Shown: one piece after another, positions 1-7,246 of the stretch
How positions within the stretch are numbered: position 1 is the first letter of the stretch
How the letters are laid out: each line of letters opens with the position of its first letter
NCBI GenBank assembly: GCA_002369495.1
Contig: DFFD01000076.1
Span: 19,302-55,586, forward strand
Reading direction: 5' to 3'
Source: Lachnospiraceae bacterium UBA3785
GTDB lineage: Bacteria; Bacillota; Clostridia; Lachnospirales; Lachnospiraceae
DNA: 36,285 bases
Notes under the pieces: generated by a model
The model's database searches: none
Told to the model about the DNA's origin: nothing
The model's input: the letters and a program-made list of their open reading frames with translations, nothing else
Position numbers and translations under genes: made by a program

Positions 1-716
1 GTGTTCAGCTTGAAGAGGCCGAGCGGAGCGCCACTGTACTCGACGAGCGGGCCTTCGCAGATCTCGGTCTCCGCCTCGGCGACGTCGAACGGCTGCGTAC
101 CGACTTCCGCCGGGACGACCAGCAGCATCGCGATCGCGGCCGGGATCATCGACCATTTGAAGAGAAGGCTGCCGTTGGCTGCCTGCCAGGCTGCAATCGT
201 CTCCATGGAGAAGGCCAGGTTTGCGCCGCCGACTTTCCGCGCGACCGCCAGGAGCACCAGGACGAACGGGAGCTCGTAGGCCATCATCGTGACCATCTCA
301 CGAGAGATGCCGATGCCCGCGTAGGGGGAACCCGAGGAGGAACCGCCCACGATGAGCGCGACGCCCGGGATCGTGATCAGGTAGAGGATGACGACGAGGT
401 CCGCGCTGCCGGAGACGGCGACGAAGCCGCCGACCGGGATGAAGAGCATGATCATCGCAAGGCTCACAAAGCCGACGACCGGAGCCCCGAGGTAGACGGC
501 CTTGTTGGCCGCGTGCGGGATGATCGTCTCCTTGCCCATGAGCTTCAGGAAATCATAGAGCGGCTGGCGGAGCGGCGGTCCGATGCGGTGCTGCATCCTC
601 GCGAGCACCTTGCGGTCCACGCCGGCGAGCCAGAGACCCACCGCGGAGGTGAACAGCGCACCCGGGAAGATCAGGACGAAGACAAGAAGCAGTATGATAC
701 TCAGTACATTAAACAT
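1..716 (-). CDS. mbhM: NuoH/MbhM-like membrane subunit of group 4 [NiFe] hydrogenase, 3' end outside window
   Basis: This is the complex I subunit 1 family protein that anchors the soluble hydrogenase arm to the membrane. The first 238 residues are visible and the frame is open to the window edge. It starts at ATG 716 behind AGGAGGG. Visible family signatures are VDRKVLARMQHRIGPP near residue 33, which matches the NuoH loop motif ERK..ARMQ.R.GP, and later TQPFDVAEAETEI, the acidic loop that faces the quinone-like site in complex I. Several hydrophobic helices lie between them. It follows the NuoL/M/N-type subunit by 15 bases and is the last visible gene of the operon. HyfC or EchB would be alternative names. 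The Mrp-like neighbours favour the Mbh-type name. Confidence 0.88.
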   Translation of the reverse strand, partial: MFNVLSIILLLVFVLIFPGALFTSAVGLWLAGVDRKVLARMQHRIGPPLRQPLYDFLKLMGKETIIPHAANKAVYLGAPVVGFVSLAMIMLFIPVGGFVAVSGSADLVVILYLITIPGVALIVGGSSSGSPYAGIGISREMVTMMAYELPFVLVLLAVARKVGGANLAFSMETIAAWQAANGSLLFKWSMIPAAIAMLLVVPAEVGTQPFDVAEAETEICEGPLVEYSGAPLGLFKLN

Positions 717-731
717 ATTCTTCTTCCCTCC

Positions 732-2657
732 TTACCGCATGCAGATGAAGATGACGAGAATAATGATTGCCGCGCCGATGACGATATAGGAAGCGTAATC
801 GGTGACGATGCCGGAGTGAAGGCCCTGCATGATCCTGTAGTAGCCCTTCCAGTCGGTCTTGAAGCCCCAGAAGAGATCGGAGCCGCCGACCTGCGAGAAC
901 TCCTCCTGTTCGCCGGAGAAGAAGGTCGCGTACTTCGGATCGTAGCCTTCACCGCCCTCGAGCATCCGGCCGCGGGTCGATTTGCTCGTCGCCATGAAAA
1001 TGTAAACACCCAGGAAAATGACCACGAACAGCAGCAGCCACACGATCGGGTTCCAGAAGCTGAAGCTCGCCGGGACCGACTCGATGTCCGTGACGCCGGC
1101 CGCTGCCGAGTAGCTTGCGCCGGTCATCCTGTCGTTCATCATCATGTCGATGTAATTCCTGACGCTGAGCGCCGCCTGCGCAGCCGGAGCCAGCAGGAAA
1201 CGGTAGACCACGTTGTAGAAGACGCCGGTCAGGACGCAGAGGACCGCCATGATGATCATCGGGATGCGCATCGAGAGCGGGACTTCCTTAACGTCCGTGT
1301 GCTCCGGGTTGGCCTGGCCGAAGAAGACCGCCTGGGTGACCTTGATGAAGGAGGCCAGCGTCATGACGGAGACGATCAGGGCCGTGACCGTGGCGGCCGC
1401 GAAGATGATATTTCCGGACTGTACCGCCCTGGTGTAGATCGCCTGGTAGATCATCCATTTGGAGGCGAAGCCGTTGAACGGCGGCAGGCCCGAGATGGAG
1501 AAGGCGCCGACGAGGAAGCAGACCGTCGTGACGGGCATTTTCTTCGAGAGACCGCCCAGCTTGTCAAGGTTGGTCGTGCCGGTGGCGGTGAGGACCGCGC
1601 CGGCGGTCAGGAAGAGCAGGCCCTTGAAGAGGGTGTGGTTCATCGCGTGGAAGAGGCCTGCGTTGAGGCCGAGCGCCGTCCCGAGGCCGATCGCCGTGAT
1701 GACGTAGCCGATCTGGGAGATCGAGTGGAACGCGAGCAGACGCTTGAACTCATGCTGCGTGAGCGCCATCGTGACGCCGATGAACATCGTGACCGCGCCG
1801 AAGACGACCAGCAGGATCTGCAGGGAGCTTCTGTCCATCGCGCGGAAGACCACATAGACCATCCGGATGATGCCGTAGACACCGGCCTTGTTGACCATGC
1901 CGGAGAAGATCATCGAGATGGAGGTCGGAGCCGCCGTGTAGGCGTCCGCCGCCGGGGTGTGGAACGGAACGATGTAGCTCTTGACGGCGAGACCCGAGAG
2001 GATCAGGCCGAAGGCCATGAGCGTCGTGAGGTTGAACTGTCCGCCGATGATCGCGGAGATCTGCGCCATGTTCAGCGTGTGGCACACGCGGTAGATGAGC
2101 GCGACGCCCGCCAGCGTCATGGAGGAGCCGATGGAGCCCAGGACCAGGTACTTGAAGGCCGCCTCGAGGGCGATCGCCTGCCTGTTCCGGAACGCGGTCA
2201 GCGCGACCGACGCGAAGGTCATGATCTCGATCATGATGAACATATTGAAGAGGTCGCCCGTGAGGACGAGGCCCAGGACCGATGCGGAGAGCATCAGGTA
2301 GAGGGTGTAGTAGTGCATTTTATTTTCGTCGTTCTTAAGGTAGCCGAGCGAATAGACGCCGGACAGCCAGAACGTCGTGACGACGAGGAGGGCGAAGAAG
2401 AGACCCAGCGCATCCACCTCGTAGCCGATGCCGATGGCGTAGCCGTTCACCGGCTCCCAGTTGCCCATCCAGTAGGAAATGATCTGTCCGTCGATCATGA
2501 CAGGCTTGATCAGCGCATAGATCAGGATCAGAGAGATCGTCGCCGTAATGATGGCGATGCCGTCCCTTATGACCGGGCTTATGCGGCCGAAAATAGCCAC
2601 CAGGAAAGCCCCGAGGAACAGCAGCATCACGGCCATGACCGGAAAATGCTGTATCAT
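732..2657 (-). CDS. mbhH: Proton/sodium-conducting NuoL/M/N-type subunit, apparent MbhH-MbhI fusion
   Basis: This is a 641-residue polytopic membrane protein of the NuoL/M/N and MrpD antiporter family. It is the ion-pumping subunit of the hydrogenase complex. The core holds the expected pattern of many transmembrane helices, the conserved glutamate helix near residue 142 (NMFIMIEIMTF), the lysine helices, and FHTPAADAYTAAPTSIS, which is the discontinuous-helix motif of the family. Single-domain MbhH proteins are about 510 residues. This one has about 100 extra residues with two more hydrophobic helices and a soluble linker (GRMLEGGEGYDPKY, then LHSGIVTDY). That tail resembles the separate MbhI subunit, so I infer a fusion. 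It overlaps the MnhC gene by four bases (ATGA), implying translational coupling. Confidence 0.9.
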   Translation of the reverse strand: MIQHFPVMAVMLLFLGAFLVAIFGRISPVIRDGIAIITATISLILIYALIKPVMIDGQIISYWMGNWEPVNGYAIGIGYEVDALGLFFALLVVTTFWLSGVYSLGYLKNDENKMHYYTLYLMLSASVLGLVLTGDLFNMFIMIEIMTFASVALTAFRNRQAIALEAAFKYLVLGSIGSSMTLAGVALIYRVCHTLNMAQISAIIGGQFNLTTLMAFGLILSGLAVKSYIVPFHTPAADAYTAAPTSISMIFSGMVNKAGVYGIIRMVYVVFRAMDRSSLQILLVVFGAVTMFIGVTMALTQHEFKRLLAFHSISQIGYVITAIGLGTALGLNAGLFHAMNHTLFKGLLFLTAGAVLTATGTTNLDKLGGLSKKMPVTTVCFLVGAFSISGLPPFNGFASKWMIYQAIYTRAVQSGNIIFAAATVTALIVSVMTLASFIKVTQAVFFGQANPEHTDVKEVPLSMRIPMIIMAVLCVLTGVFYNVVYRFLLAPAAQAALSVRNYIDMMMNDRMTGASYSAAAGVTDIESVPASFSFWNPIVWLLLFVVIFLGVYIFMATSKSTRGRMLEGGEGYDPKYATFFSGEQEEFSQVGGSDLFWGFKTDWKGYYRIMQGLHSGIVTDYASYIVIGAAIIILVIFICMR

Positions 2658-3013
2658 CCGTTTAACCTCCTAATTTCATCTGCGTCGACAGATTTGTACT
2701 TGCGATTGATCATGATGACGAGAGCCAGCGCCATGGCGTCCACGCAGGCGCCGATAACGATGCTGGTCAGGGTCAGGGCCTGCGGGACCGGATCCACGAA
2801 GAAATTAGGGGCAACGCCGTTTAAGAGGTCAGCCATGTAGTAGACCGGAGCGGTTCCGCCCGGGTTGAAGCCGATGCTGACGATGAGCAGGTTGATGCCG
2901 TAGTCCGTGATCCCGAGTCCGAGGACGATCTTGATCAGGTTCTTTTTGGTGCAGACCGTGTAGAGGCCGAGGACGATCAGGAAGACCGACGCGATATAAT
3001 TGACTATGATCAT
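2654..3013 (-). CDS. mbhG: MnhC/NuoK-like subunit (MbhG)
   Basis: A 119-residue protein with three hydrophobic helices, of the NuoK/MrpC family. It takes part in the ion path between the antiporter-like subunits of the hydrogenase. The helix-2 region LGLGITDYGINLLIVSIG matches MnhC proteins, as does the later FVDPVPQALTLTSIVIGACVDAMALAL, where DPxPQALTLTAIVI is the strongest family signature. Length is normal. The ATG overlaps the end of the upstream MnhB gene and the stop overlaps the next start, both by four bases. No unusual residues were seen. Confidence 0.92.
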   Translation of the reverse strand: MIIVNYIASVFLIVLGLYTVCTKKNLIKIVLGLGITDYGINLLIVSIGFNPGGTAPVYYMADLLNGVAPNFFVDPVPQALTLTSIVIGACVDAMALALVIMINRKYKSVDADEIRRLNG

Positions 3014-3492
3014 TGTTCGTCCTCCTTCTTTTCCGCTTTCTTTGCCTCCTCCACCGGAGCCAGGAAGCCCAGCATGAGGATAAGGAGGAAGCCGACGCCG
3101 GTCATGACGTTGTAGCCGACCGCGTAGTCCATGAGGCCGATCGTGCCGTCATGGACAAAGCCTGTGAGCCAGCCGTTCGCGTAAAATACATTGCGGCAGA
3201 AATTCGCTCCGAAAATAAGACCCGCGAAGCCGAGCAGCGCGTAGATCGTCGTCGCGCAGGCCTCGTTGATCCGGAGGATCTCCGGGTTAATGGACTTTTT
3301 CGTCACATCGTAGCCGTAGCCGAGATACAGAAGGAGCACGGCCGCCGCACCCAGGACGCCGCCCTGGAAGCCGCCGCCGACCGGGGCCGTCAGGATGACA
3401 TAGAGGGCAAACACCAGAGAGAAGGGAAGGAAGGTGTCCGCGCCGCATTTGATGATGATGCTTTTTTCCTTTATTCCGTCTTTGAATTTCAT
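3010..3492 (-). CDS. mbhF: MnhB-like subunit (MbhF)
   Basis: A 160-residue membrane protein of the MnhB/MrpB family, part of the cation-translocating module shared by Mrp antiporters and Mbh hydrogenases. The motif APVGGGFQGGVLGAAA near residue 50 corresponds to the family motif G.GGGFQGG. Four hydrophobic helices are visible, and the protein ends in a short lysine- and glutamate-rich tail. It is slightly longer than typical MnhB (about 140 residues), because of a loop containing NPEILRINEA and another before the last helix. It overlaps both neighbours by four bases. Confidence 0.9.
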   Translation of the reverse strand: MKFKDGIKEKSIIIKCGADTFLPFSLVFALYVILTAPVGGGFQGGVLGAAAVLLLYLGYGYDVTKKSINPEILRINEACATTIYALLGFAGLIFGANFCRNVFYANGWLTGFVHDGTIGLMDYAVGYNVMTGVGFLLILMLGFLAPVEEAKKAEKKEDEQ

Positions 3493-3842
3493 GCCGCGTC
3501 TTCCTCCTTCTTTTCATTTTTCACCTTGCTTAAGATGACGAAGGAGCCGACCACCGACGTGATCAGGATGAACGACTCGCCGAGCGTGTCAAATCCACGG
3601 AAATCGAAGACGACCGCGGCGACGTTGTTCTCCGCGCCGGTGCGCTCGAGGTTCTGGGCGATGATGATGTCGGCCACGCCGTCCGCGCCGGTCACATCGT
3701 AGTTCGTCGGATCCTCCTCCAGGGCGACGACGTCAAGATGTCCGTCGTAGGCGTCCGGAATGTTGTTGAACGCGTAGTTGGCGGCGTAGATGCCCGTGAC
3801 CAGGATCACGCCGAGAGCGAGCAGGGTAAGAACTCTTTTCAT
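3489..3842 (-). CDS. mbhE: MbhE-like subunit
   Basis: A 117-residue protein with one hydrophobic helix at each end and a soluble middle. The segment NNVAAVVFDFRGFDTLGE near residues 72-89 is the signature of MbhE and of the matching part of MrpA C-termini. The family sits next to the MnhB-like subunit in the membrane and is thought to be part of the ion path. The soluble region (about residues 30-70) is mildly acidic. It is translationally coupled to both neighbours by four-base overlaps. The identification rests on the motif and on its position between MbhD and MnhB. Confidence 0.85.
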   Translation of the reverse strand: MKRVLTLLALGVILVTGIYAANYAFNNIPDAYDGHLDVVALEEDPTNYDVTGADGVADIIIAQNLERTGAENNVAAVVFDFRGFDTLGESFILITSVVGSFVILSKVKNEKKEEDAA

Positions 3843-4096
3843 TTCTCTTCCTCCTCCTTAGGTGTCGTCAGCTTCACGGCGATGATGAAGATGGCCGTGG
3901 AGAGGACCGCCCCGACGGACGCCTCGGAGATCGCGACGTCAGGCGCCTGCAGCAGCATGAACTCGAGGGCGGTGAAGCCGCCGGTGATGCCGAGGGCGAT
4001 GACCGATGACAGAGGCTTTTTGAAGGCGACCGCACAGACTGCCGAGATGACAATGCCGAGAATAACCAGAGTATTTAAAAGGAACATGATATTCAT
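3839..4096 (-). CDS. mbhD: MbhD-like subunit (DUF4040/hydrogenase subunit MbhD family)
   Basis: An 85-residue, three-helix membrane protein matching the MbhD domain that in Mrp antiporters is part of the MrpA C-terminus. The stretch LQAPDVAISEASVGAVLS near residue 49 is the hallmark (APDVAxTEAxVGA). Its acidic residues are thought to lie on the ion path. It ends in a short charged tail (KEEEEK). It overlaps the MnhG and MbhE genes by four bases each. Presence of separate MbhD and MbhE genes instead of a fused MrpA supports an Mbh-type hydrogenase rather than a plain Mrp antiporter. Confidence 0.9.
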   Translation of the reverse strand: MNIMFLLNTLVILGIVISAVCAVAFKKPLSSVIALGITGGFTALEFMLLQAPDVAISEASVGAVLSTAIFIIAVKLTTPKEEEEK

Positions 4097-4437
4097 TTGT
4101 CTTCCACCAGATCCTCTCCGTACTTATCGCACTTCATTTCCTTCTTCGGGCGAACGCCGTGCCTGTACGCGCCGCGGCAGATCGCGTGTCCGGAGATCGG
4201 GTTCGTAATAATGTAGAAAACGCCGAGGACCAGAAGCTTCACGACCATCTCCGGCTCATGAAGGCCGAAGGCCGCGTAGACAACGCCCCCGAGGATCACA
4301 CCGAGAACGCCCATCGTCGCGATGTTGGTCGAGGACTGCATTCTCGTAAACGCATCAGGCATTCTCAGCATGCCGACCACGCCGGCAAATGCAAAGAAAA
4401 TGCTGATGACGATCAGGATATCCACCACAATTCTCAT
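4093..4437 (-). CDS. mbhC: MnhG/PhaG-like subunit (MbhC)
   Basis: A 114-residue protein of the MnhG/MrpG family with three hydrophobic helices. The motif GMLRMPDAFTRMQSST near residue 22 matches the family signature GxLRxPDxYTRxHAxT. After the helices comes a basic then charged tail of about 28 residues (from HAICRGAYRHG). It belongs to the small-subunit cluster MnhE-F-G that in Mbh and Mrp complexes assists cation transport. It overlaps the MnhF gene upstream and MbhD downstream by four bases. Confidence 0.9.
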   Translation of the reverse strand: MRIVVDILIVISIFFAFAGVVGMLRMPDAFTRMQSSTNIATMGVLGVILGGVVYAAFGLHEPEMVVKLLVLGVFYIITNPISGHAICRGAYRHGVRPKKEMKCDKYGEDLVEDK

Positions 4438-4688
4438 AGTCTTCCCTCCAGATAACGGGCCACAAGCGTGGATCCCACGAAGCCCAGCACCGCGGTGATG
4501 AGGGCGATGTCAAGGAAGATGCTCCGCCCGCTCGCGAGCGCGAACAGGATGAGGGCCATGTCGGCCAGGATGTCGATGCTGTCCGCAGCGACCGCCCTGT
4601 CGGCCACGCTCGGTCCGATAATGACGCGGATGAGGAGGCAGAGGGCCAGGACGATAAAACAGACGGCGAAGAACAGTAATTCACTCAT
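4434..4688 (-). CDS. mbhB: MnhF-like subunit (MbhB)
   Basis: An 84-residue, three-helix membrane protein of the MnhF/MrpF family. The segment IIGPSVADRAVAADSIDIL near residues 23-41 matches the family signature GPxxxDRxxAxD, where the aspartates are conserved. It starts at ATG 4688, sharing one base with the stop codon of the MnhE gene. It ends four bases into the MnhG gene. Length is typical. Confidence 0.9.
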   Translation of the reverse strand: MSELLFFAVCFIVLALCLLIRVIIGPSVADRAVAADSIDILADMALILFALASGRSIFLDIALITAVLGFVGSTLVARYLEGRL

Positions 4689-5317
4689 CAGTCGAAAATC
4701 CTCCTTACTCCTTTTTCCAGTGTTCCCTTGATCATATCGCCGGCAGCCTTCGGATCCTCGGCCGCGACGTCGATCCAGTGGATATAGTAAAATGTCTGTT
4801 TCTTTGTCCTGACGGGGACCGCCTCCGCGGCGTCCTCCTCCGTCTCGCCTTCAAGCAGCTCAACCGGAGCTTCCTCCACCGGGACTTCCTCCTCGACGAT
4901 GTCCATCGTGATCGTGCCCGGGGTCAGGGTGATCGAGTTGGCCAGCATGGCCTCCCCGTACTCGGACTTGAGGTCGACCGGGACCTTCACGATGCCGGGA
5001 TTGATGGGCAGCGCCGGATTCAGCGCGCGGAGCGCCACGTCGAGATTCGCCTTGAAGAGCTCGACCGGGAAAATGCAGATGCAGTAGTAAAGCAGCTGCA
5101 CGAACCTGGCCGGATTCCAGAGATAAAACGCATCCTTATGGATGAAGAATCTCGCGGAAAAAAGGCCGACAAAAATGCTGACGATCAGTCCGACGATCAG
5201 GTTGCGGACGTCAGGCGCGCCTTTTATGAGTGCGACGAGCCCTCCGGATATCAGCAGCCAGAAAATATAGCAGATGAGGGCTGTCGATATCACGGCGGGT
5301 ATGCTTGCTTTTTTCAC
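4688..5317 (-). CDS. mbhA: MnhE-like subunit (MbhA) with an acidic insertion
   Basis: A 209-residue MnhE/MrpE family protein, the first gene of the membrane module. Two or three N-terminal helices are followed by the family block LFKANLDVALRALNP and then LANSITLTPGTITMDI, which is the MnhE signature. I place the start at GTG 5317, eight bases after AGGAGG. A GTG at 5326 would overlap that ribosome binding site. Typical MnhE proteins are about 160-170 residues. The extra length is an acidic, proline- and glutamate-rich insertion (about residues 140-168) before the final segment FYYIHWIDV. The insertion should face the cytoplasm, but its role is unknown. It lies 30 bases after hypA. Confidence 0.88.
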   Translation of the reverse strand: MKKASIPAVISTALICYIFWLLISGGLVALIKGAPDVRNLIVGLIVSIFVGLFSARFFIHKDAFYLWNPARFVQLLYYCICIFPVELFKANLDVALRALNPALPINPGIVKVPVDLKSEYGEAMLANSITLTPGTITMDIVEEEVPVEEAPVELLEGETEEDAAEAVPVRTKKQTFYYIHWIDVAAEDPKAAGDMIKGTLEKGVRRIFD

Positions 5318-5347
5318 TGAATTCACCTCCTTAGTGTTTTCATTTTT

Positions 5348-5689
5348 CTATTCTGCCTCGATCGTGTCCACGTAATACTCGCGGCCGGATTCGATCCGGA
5401 AATCCGCGCTTTCGCAGGCCGGGCAGCGGTAGCGCCTCTTCGGCAGCTCGCCCGCGTAGCCGCAGCTTCGGCAGCGGATCCGGACGGGGATCTTCTCGAT
5501 CTCGATCCTGGCGCCTTCCGCGATCGTCCCTTTCGCCGCCACGGCGAAATACTCGTGGATGCAGGACGGAACCACCCCGGAGAGCTCGCCGATCTTTAGA
5601 CGGATCGCGAGAATCCTCTCCGCGTTGTGCTCTTTCGCCGCGGGCACGACCGCGTTCAGGATACCTTCAACGATGACCAGCTCGTGCAT
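5348..5689 (-). CDS. hypA: Hydrogenase nickel incorporation protein HypA
   Basis: A 113-residue HypA, which binds nickel and delivers it with HypB into the [NiFe] hydrogenase large subunit. It begins with Met-His-Glu, and these residues form the nickel site. It carries the zinc-binding pair CxxC at residues 73 and 76 and CxxC at residues 89 and 92. Length is normal. The gene starts one base after the stop of the large subunit gene, so it is inserted between the catalytic subunits and the membrane module. That is an unusual place. HypB and HypF are not visible in the window. Confidence 0.95.
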   Translation of the reverse strand: MHELVIVEGILNAVVPAAKEHNAERILAIRLKIGELSGVVPSCIHEYFAVAAKGTIAEGARIEIEKIPVRIRCRSCGYAGELPKRRYRCPACESADFRIESGREYYVDTIEAE

Positions 5690-5690
5690 A

Positions 5691-6773
5691 TCAGCGGTCC
5701 ATGCAGGAGAAGCAGGGGTCGATGCTGGCGATGATGAGGCCGGCGTCCGCGACGGAGTTGCCTCTCAGCATCGTCGGGATCGTCGGAGCATTCTTGAAGG
5801 TCGGAACGTGGATGCTCACGCGCTCATTTTTCTCCGTGCCGTTGGTGACGACCTTGTAGGAGAGCTGGCCGCGCGGGGCCTCGTGGCGGAACATATACTC
5901 GCCGGGCTTGATCGTCGGGATCTTGTTGCCCCGGTTGATCGGGCCTGCCGGCAGGTTCGCGAGCGCCTGGCGGATGATCTTGATGCTCTCAAAATTCTCG
6001 AGGACACGGACGACCACGCGGGCGAAGACGTCGCCGCTCTCCCAGGTGCACATTTTAAAATCAAAATCGCTGTAGCTCGAGTACGGAGCGTCAATGCGGA
6101 CGTCGGTCGGCACGTTCGAAGCTCTCGCATGCGGGCCGATCGCGCCGATGCGGATCGCATCCTCGGTTGTCAGGACGCCGACGCCCTGGGTGCGGAGCGC
6201 GACCGTCTTGTCCGAGAGAAGGAAATCAGCCAGGCGCTTGTTGGACTCTTCGATCTTGTCGAGCATCTCGAGCGTCTTCTGGGCCTGCTCCAGCGTGATG
6301 TCGCGGCGGGCTCCGCCGTAGGTGACCATGCCGTAGTTGACGCGGTTGCCGGTTAAGAGCTCCAGGATGTCCATGATGGCTTCGCGGTCATCCCAGGAGT
6401 GCATGAACAGGCTGTCATGGCCGATGATGTGCAGCGCGATGCCGAGCCAGAGATAATGCGAGTGCAGCCTCTCAAGCTCCGCGATAATCACGCGGATGTA
6501 CTCGCCTCGCTTCGGCACCTTCACCTTGCCGATGCTCTCCAGCGCCAGCGCGTAGCAGAGCGCGTGGGAGTGCGAGCAGATGCCGCAGACGCGCTCCACC
6601 AGGACCATGGTCTGGATGAAGTTCATGTCCTGGGCCAGCTTCTCGATGCCGCGGTGGTTGTAGCCGATGAATACCTCGGCGTCAGTGATCTGCTCGCCGT
6701 CCGTGATGAGACGGGCGTGGACCGGCTCCTCCAGCGACGGATGGTAGGGTCCGATGGGAACAATGTAACTCAC
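5691..6773 (-). CDS. mbhL: Group 4 [NiFe] hydrogenase large subunit (NuoD/EchE/MbhL-like)
   Basis: The 360-residue catalytic subunit carrying the NiFe(CN)2CO site. The N-terminal cysteine pair is in RVCGICSHSHA (Cys63, Cys66) and the C-terminal pair in DPCFSC (Cys354, Cys357). The protein ends at Arg360, three residues after the last cysteine. That is where other hydrogenases are cut by the maturation protease, so no C-terminal extension needs removal. This matches the absence of a protease gene here. Length fits EchE better than the longer Pyrococcus MbhL. The start is GTG 6773, overlapping the NuoC-like gene (GTGA) and preceded by AGGAGGAG. Confidence 0.95.
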   Translation of the reverse strand: MSYIVPIGPYHPSLEEPVHARLITDGEQITDAEVFIGYNHRGIEKLAQDMNFIQTMVLVERVCGICSHSHALCYALALESIGKVKVPKRGEYIRVIIAELERLHSHYLWLGIALHIIGHDSLFMHSWDDREAIMDILELLTGNRVNYGMVTYGGARRDITLEQAQKTLEMLDKIEESNKRLADFLLSDKTVALRTQGVGVLTTEDAIRIGAIGPHARASNVPTDVRIDAPYSSYSDFDFKMCTWESGDVFARVVVRVLENFESIKIIRQALANLPAGPINRGNKIPTIKPGEYMFRHEAPRGQLSYKVVTNGTEKNERVSIHVPTFKNAPTIPTMLRGNSVADAGLIIASIDPCFSCMDR

Positions 6774-7177
6774 GTCTCACTCTCCTCCTTTTTCGTGTGT
6801 GTCTTCCTGATAAGCTCCTCCATGGGAGTTACGAGGATCTGTCCCTGGCCGTCCAGCATGCTGTCCGGCATAAACAGTCTCTTCGAGGTATCAAGTCCCT
6901 CAAATGTGACGCCGATGAGCTCATTAAGCTCCCTCTCCGGCCACTCCGCGGCCAGATCGTAGATCCCTGCAATCGAGGGAAGGACGTCTTCTCCCTCGAC
7001 GGTGTAGGATTCGATCCCGTTACCGATCTGGTATTCATAGGAAATATTCGGTTTCCCATCCTCCCCGAGGTAACCGTGGATCATGGCGAGGATCACGCCG
7101 TCCTCCCGCATTTTCTTCGCGGTCGGGACGATCTCCTCCCTGGTAATGCTGATCTTGTTGTATGGCTGTTCCTGCAT
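6770..7177 (-). CDS. mbhK: NuoC/EchD/MbhK-like hydrogenase subunit
   Basis: A 135-residue soluble protein of the complex I 30-kDa subunit family, which forms the hydrogenase arm together with the NuoD-like subunit. The recognisable part is YDLAAEWPERELNELIGVTFEGL near residues 72-94, the family pattern ..A.W.ERE..ELxGI.F.G. It starts at ATG 7177 behind GAGGTGAAGG. A 69-base gap separates it from hypE, with no convincing promoter in it, so it is probably in the same transcript. It ends overlapping the GTG of the large subunit gene. Confidence 0.85.
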   Translation of the reverse strand: MQEQPYNKISITREEIVPTAKKMREDGVILAMIHGYLGEDGKPNISYEYQIGNGIESYTVEGEDVLPSIAGIYDLAAEWPERELNELIGVTFEGLDTSKRLFMPDSMLDGQGQILVTPMEELIRKTHTKKEESET

Positions 7178-7246
7178 ACCTTCACCTCATCCGTTTTTTG
7201 TTGACAGTTGCTTATAATGATCCGGCTTCCCCGCCGGTTTCATCCG

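Noticed and set aside
513..2840. A 775-codon open frame on the plus strand across the hydrogenase membrane genes
   Set aside because: It is antisense to well-supported genes and its translation is arginine- and aspartate-rich low-complexity sequence typical of the shadow of GC-rich coding DNA.
3839..5317. A stand-alone Mrp Na+/H+ antiporter operon
   Set aside because: A fused MrpA is absent, MbhD and MbhE are separate, and the cluster is joined to NuoC, NuoD and NuoH-like hydrogenase subunits and hyp genes.
7201..7219. TTGACA followed by TATAAT on the plus strand between hypE and the NuoC-like gene
   Set aside because: The spacing is only 6 bases and no plus-strand gene follows, so it cannot be a normal promoter.
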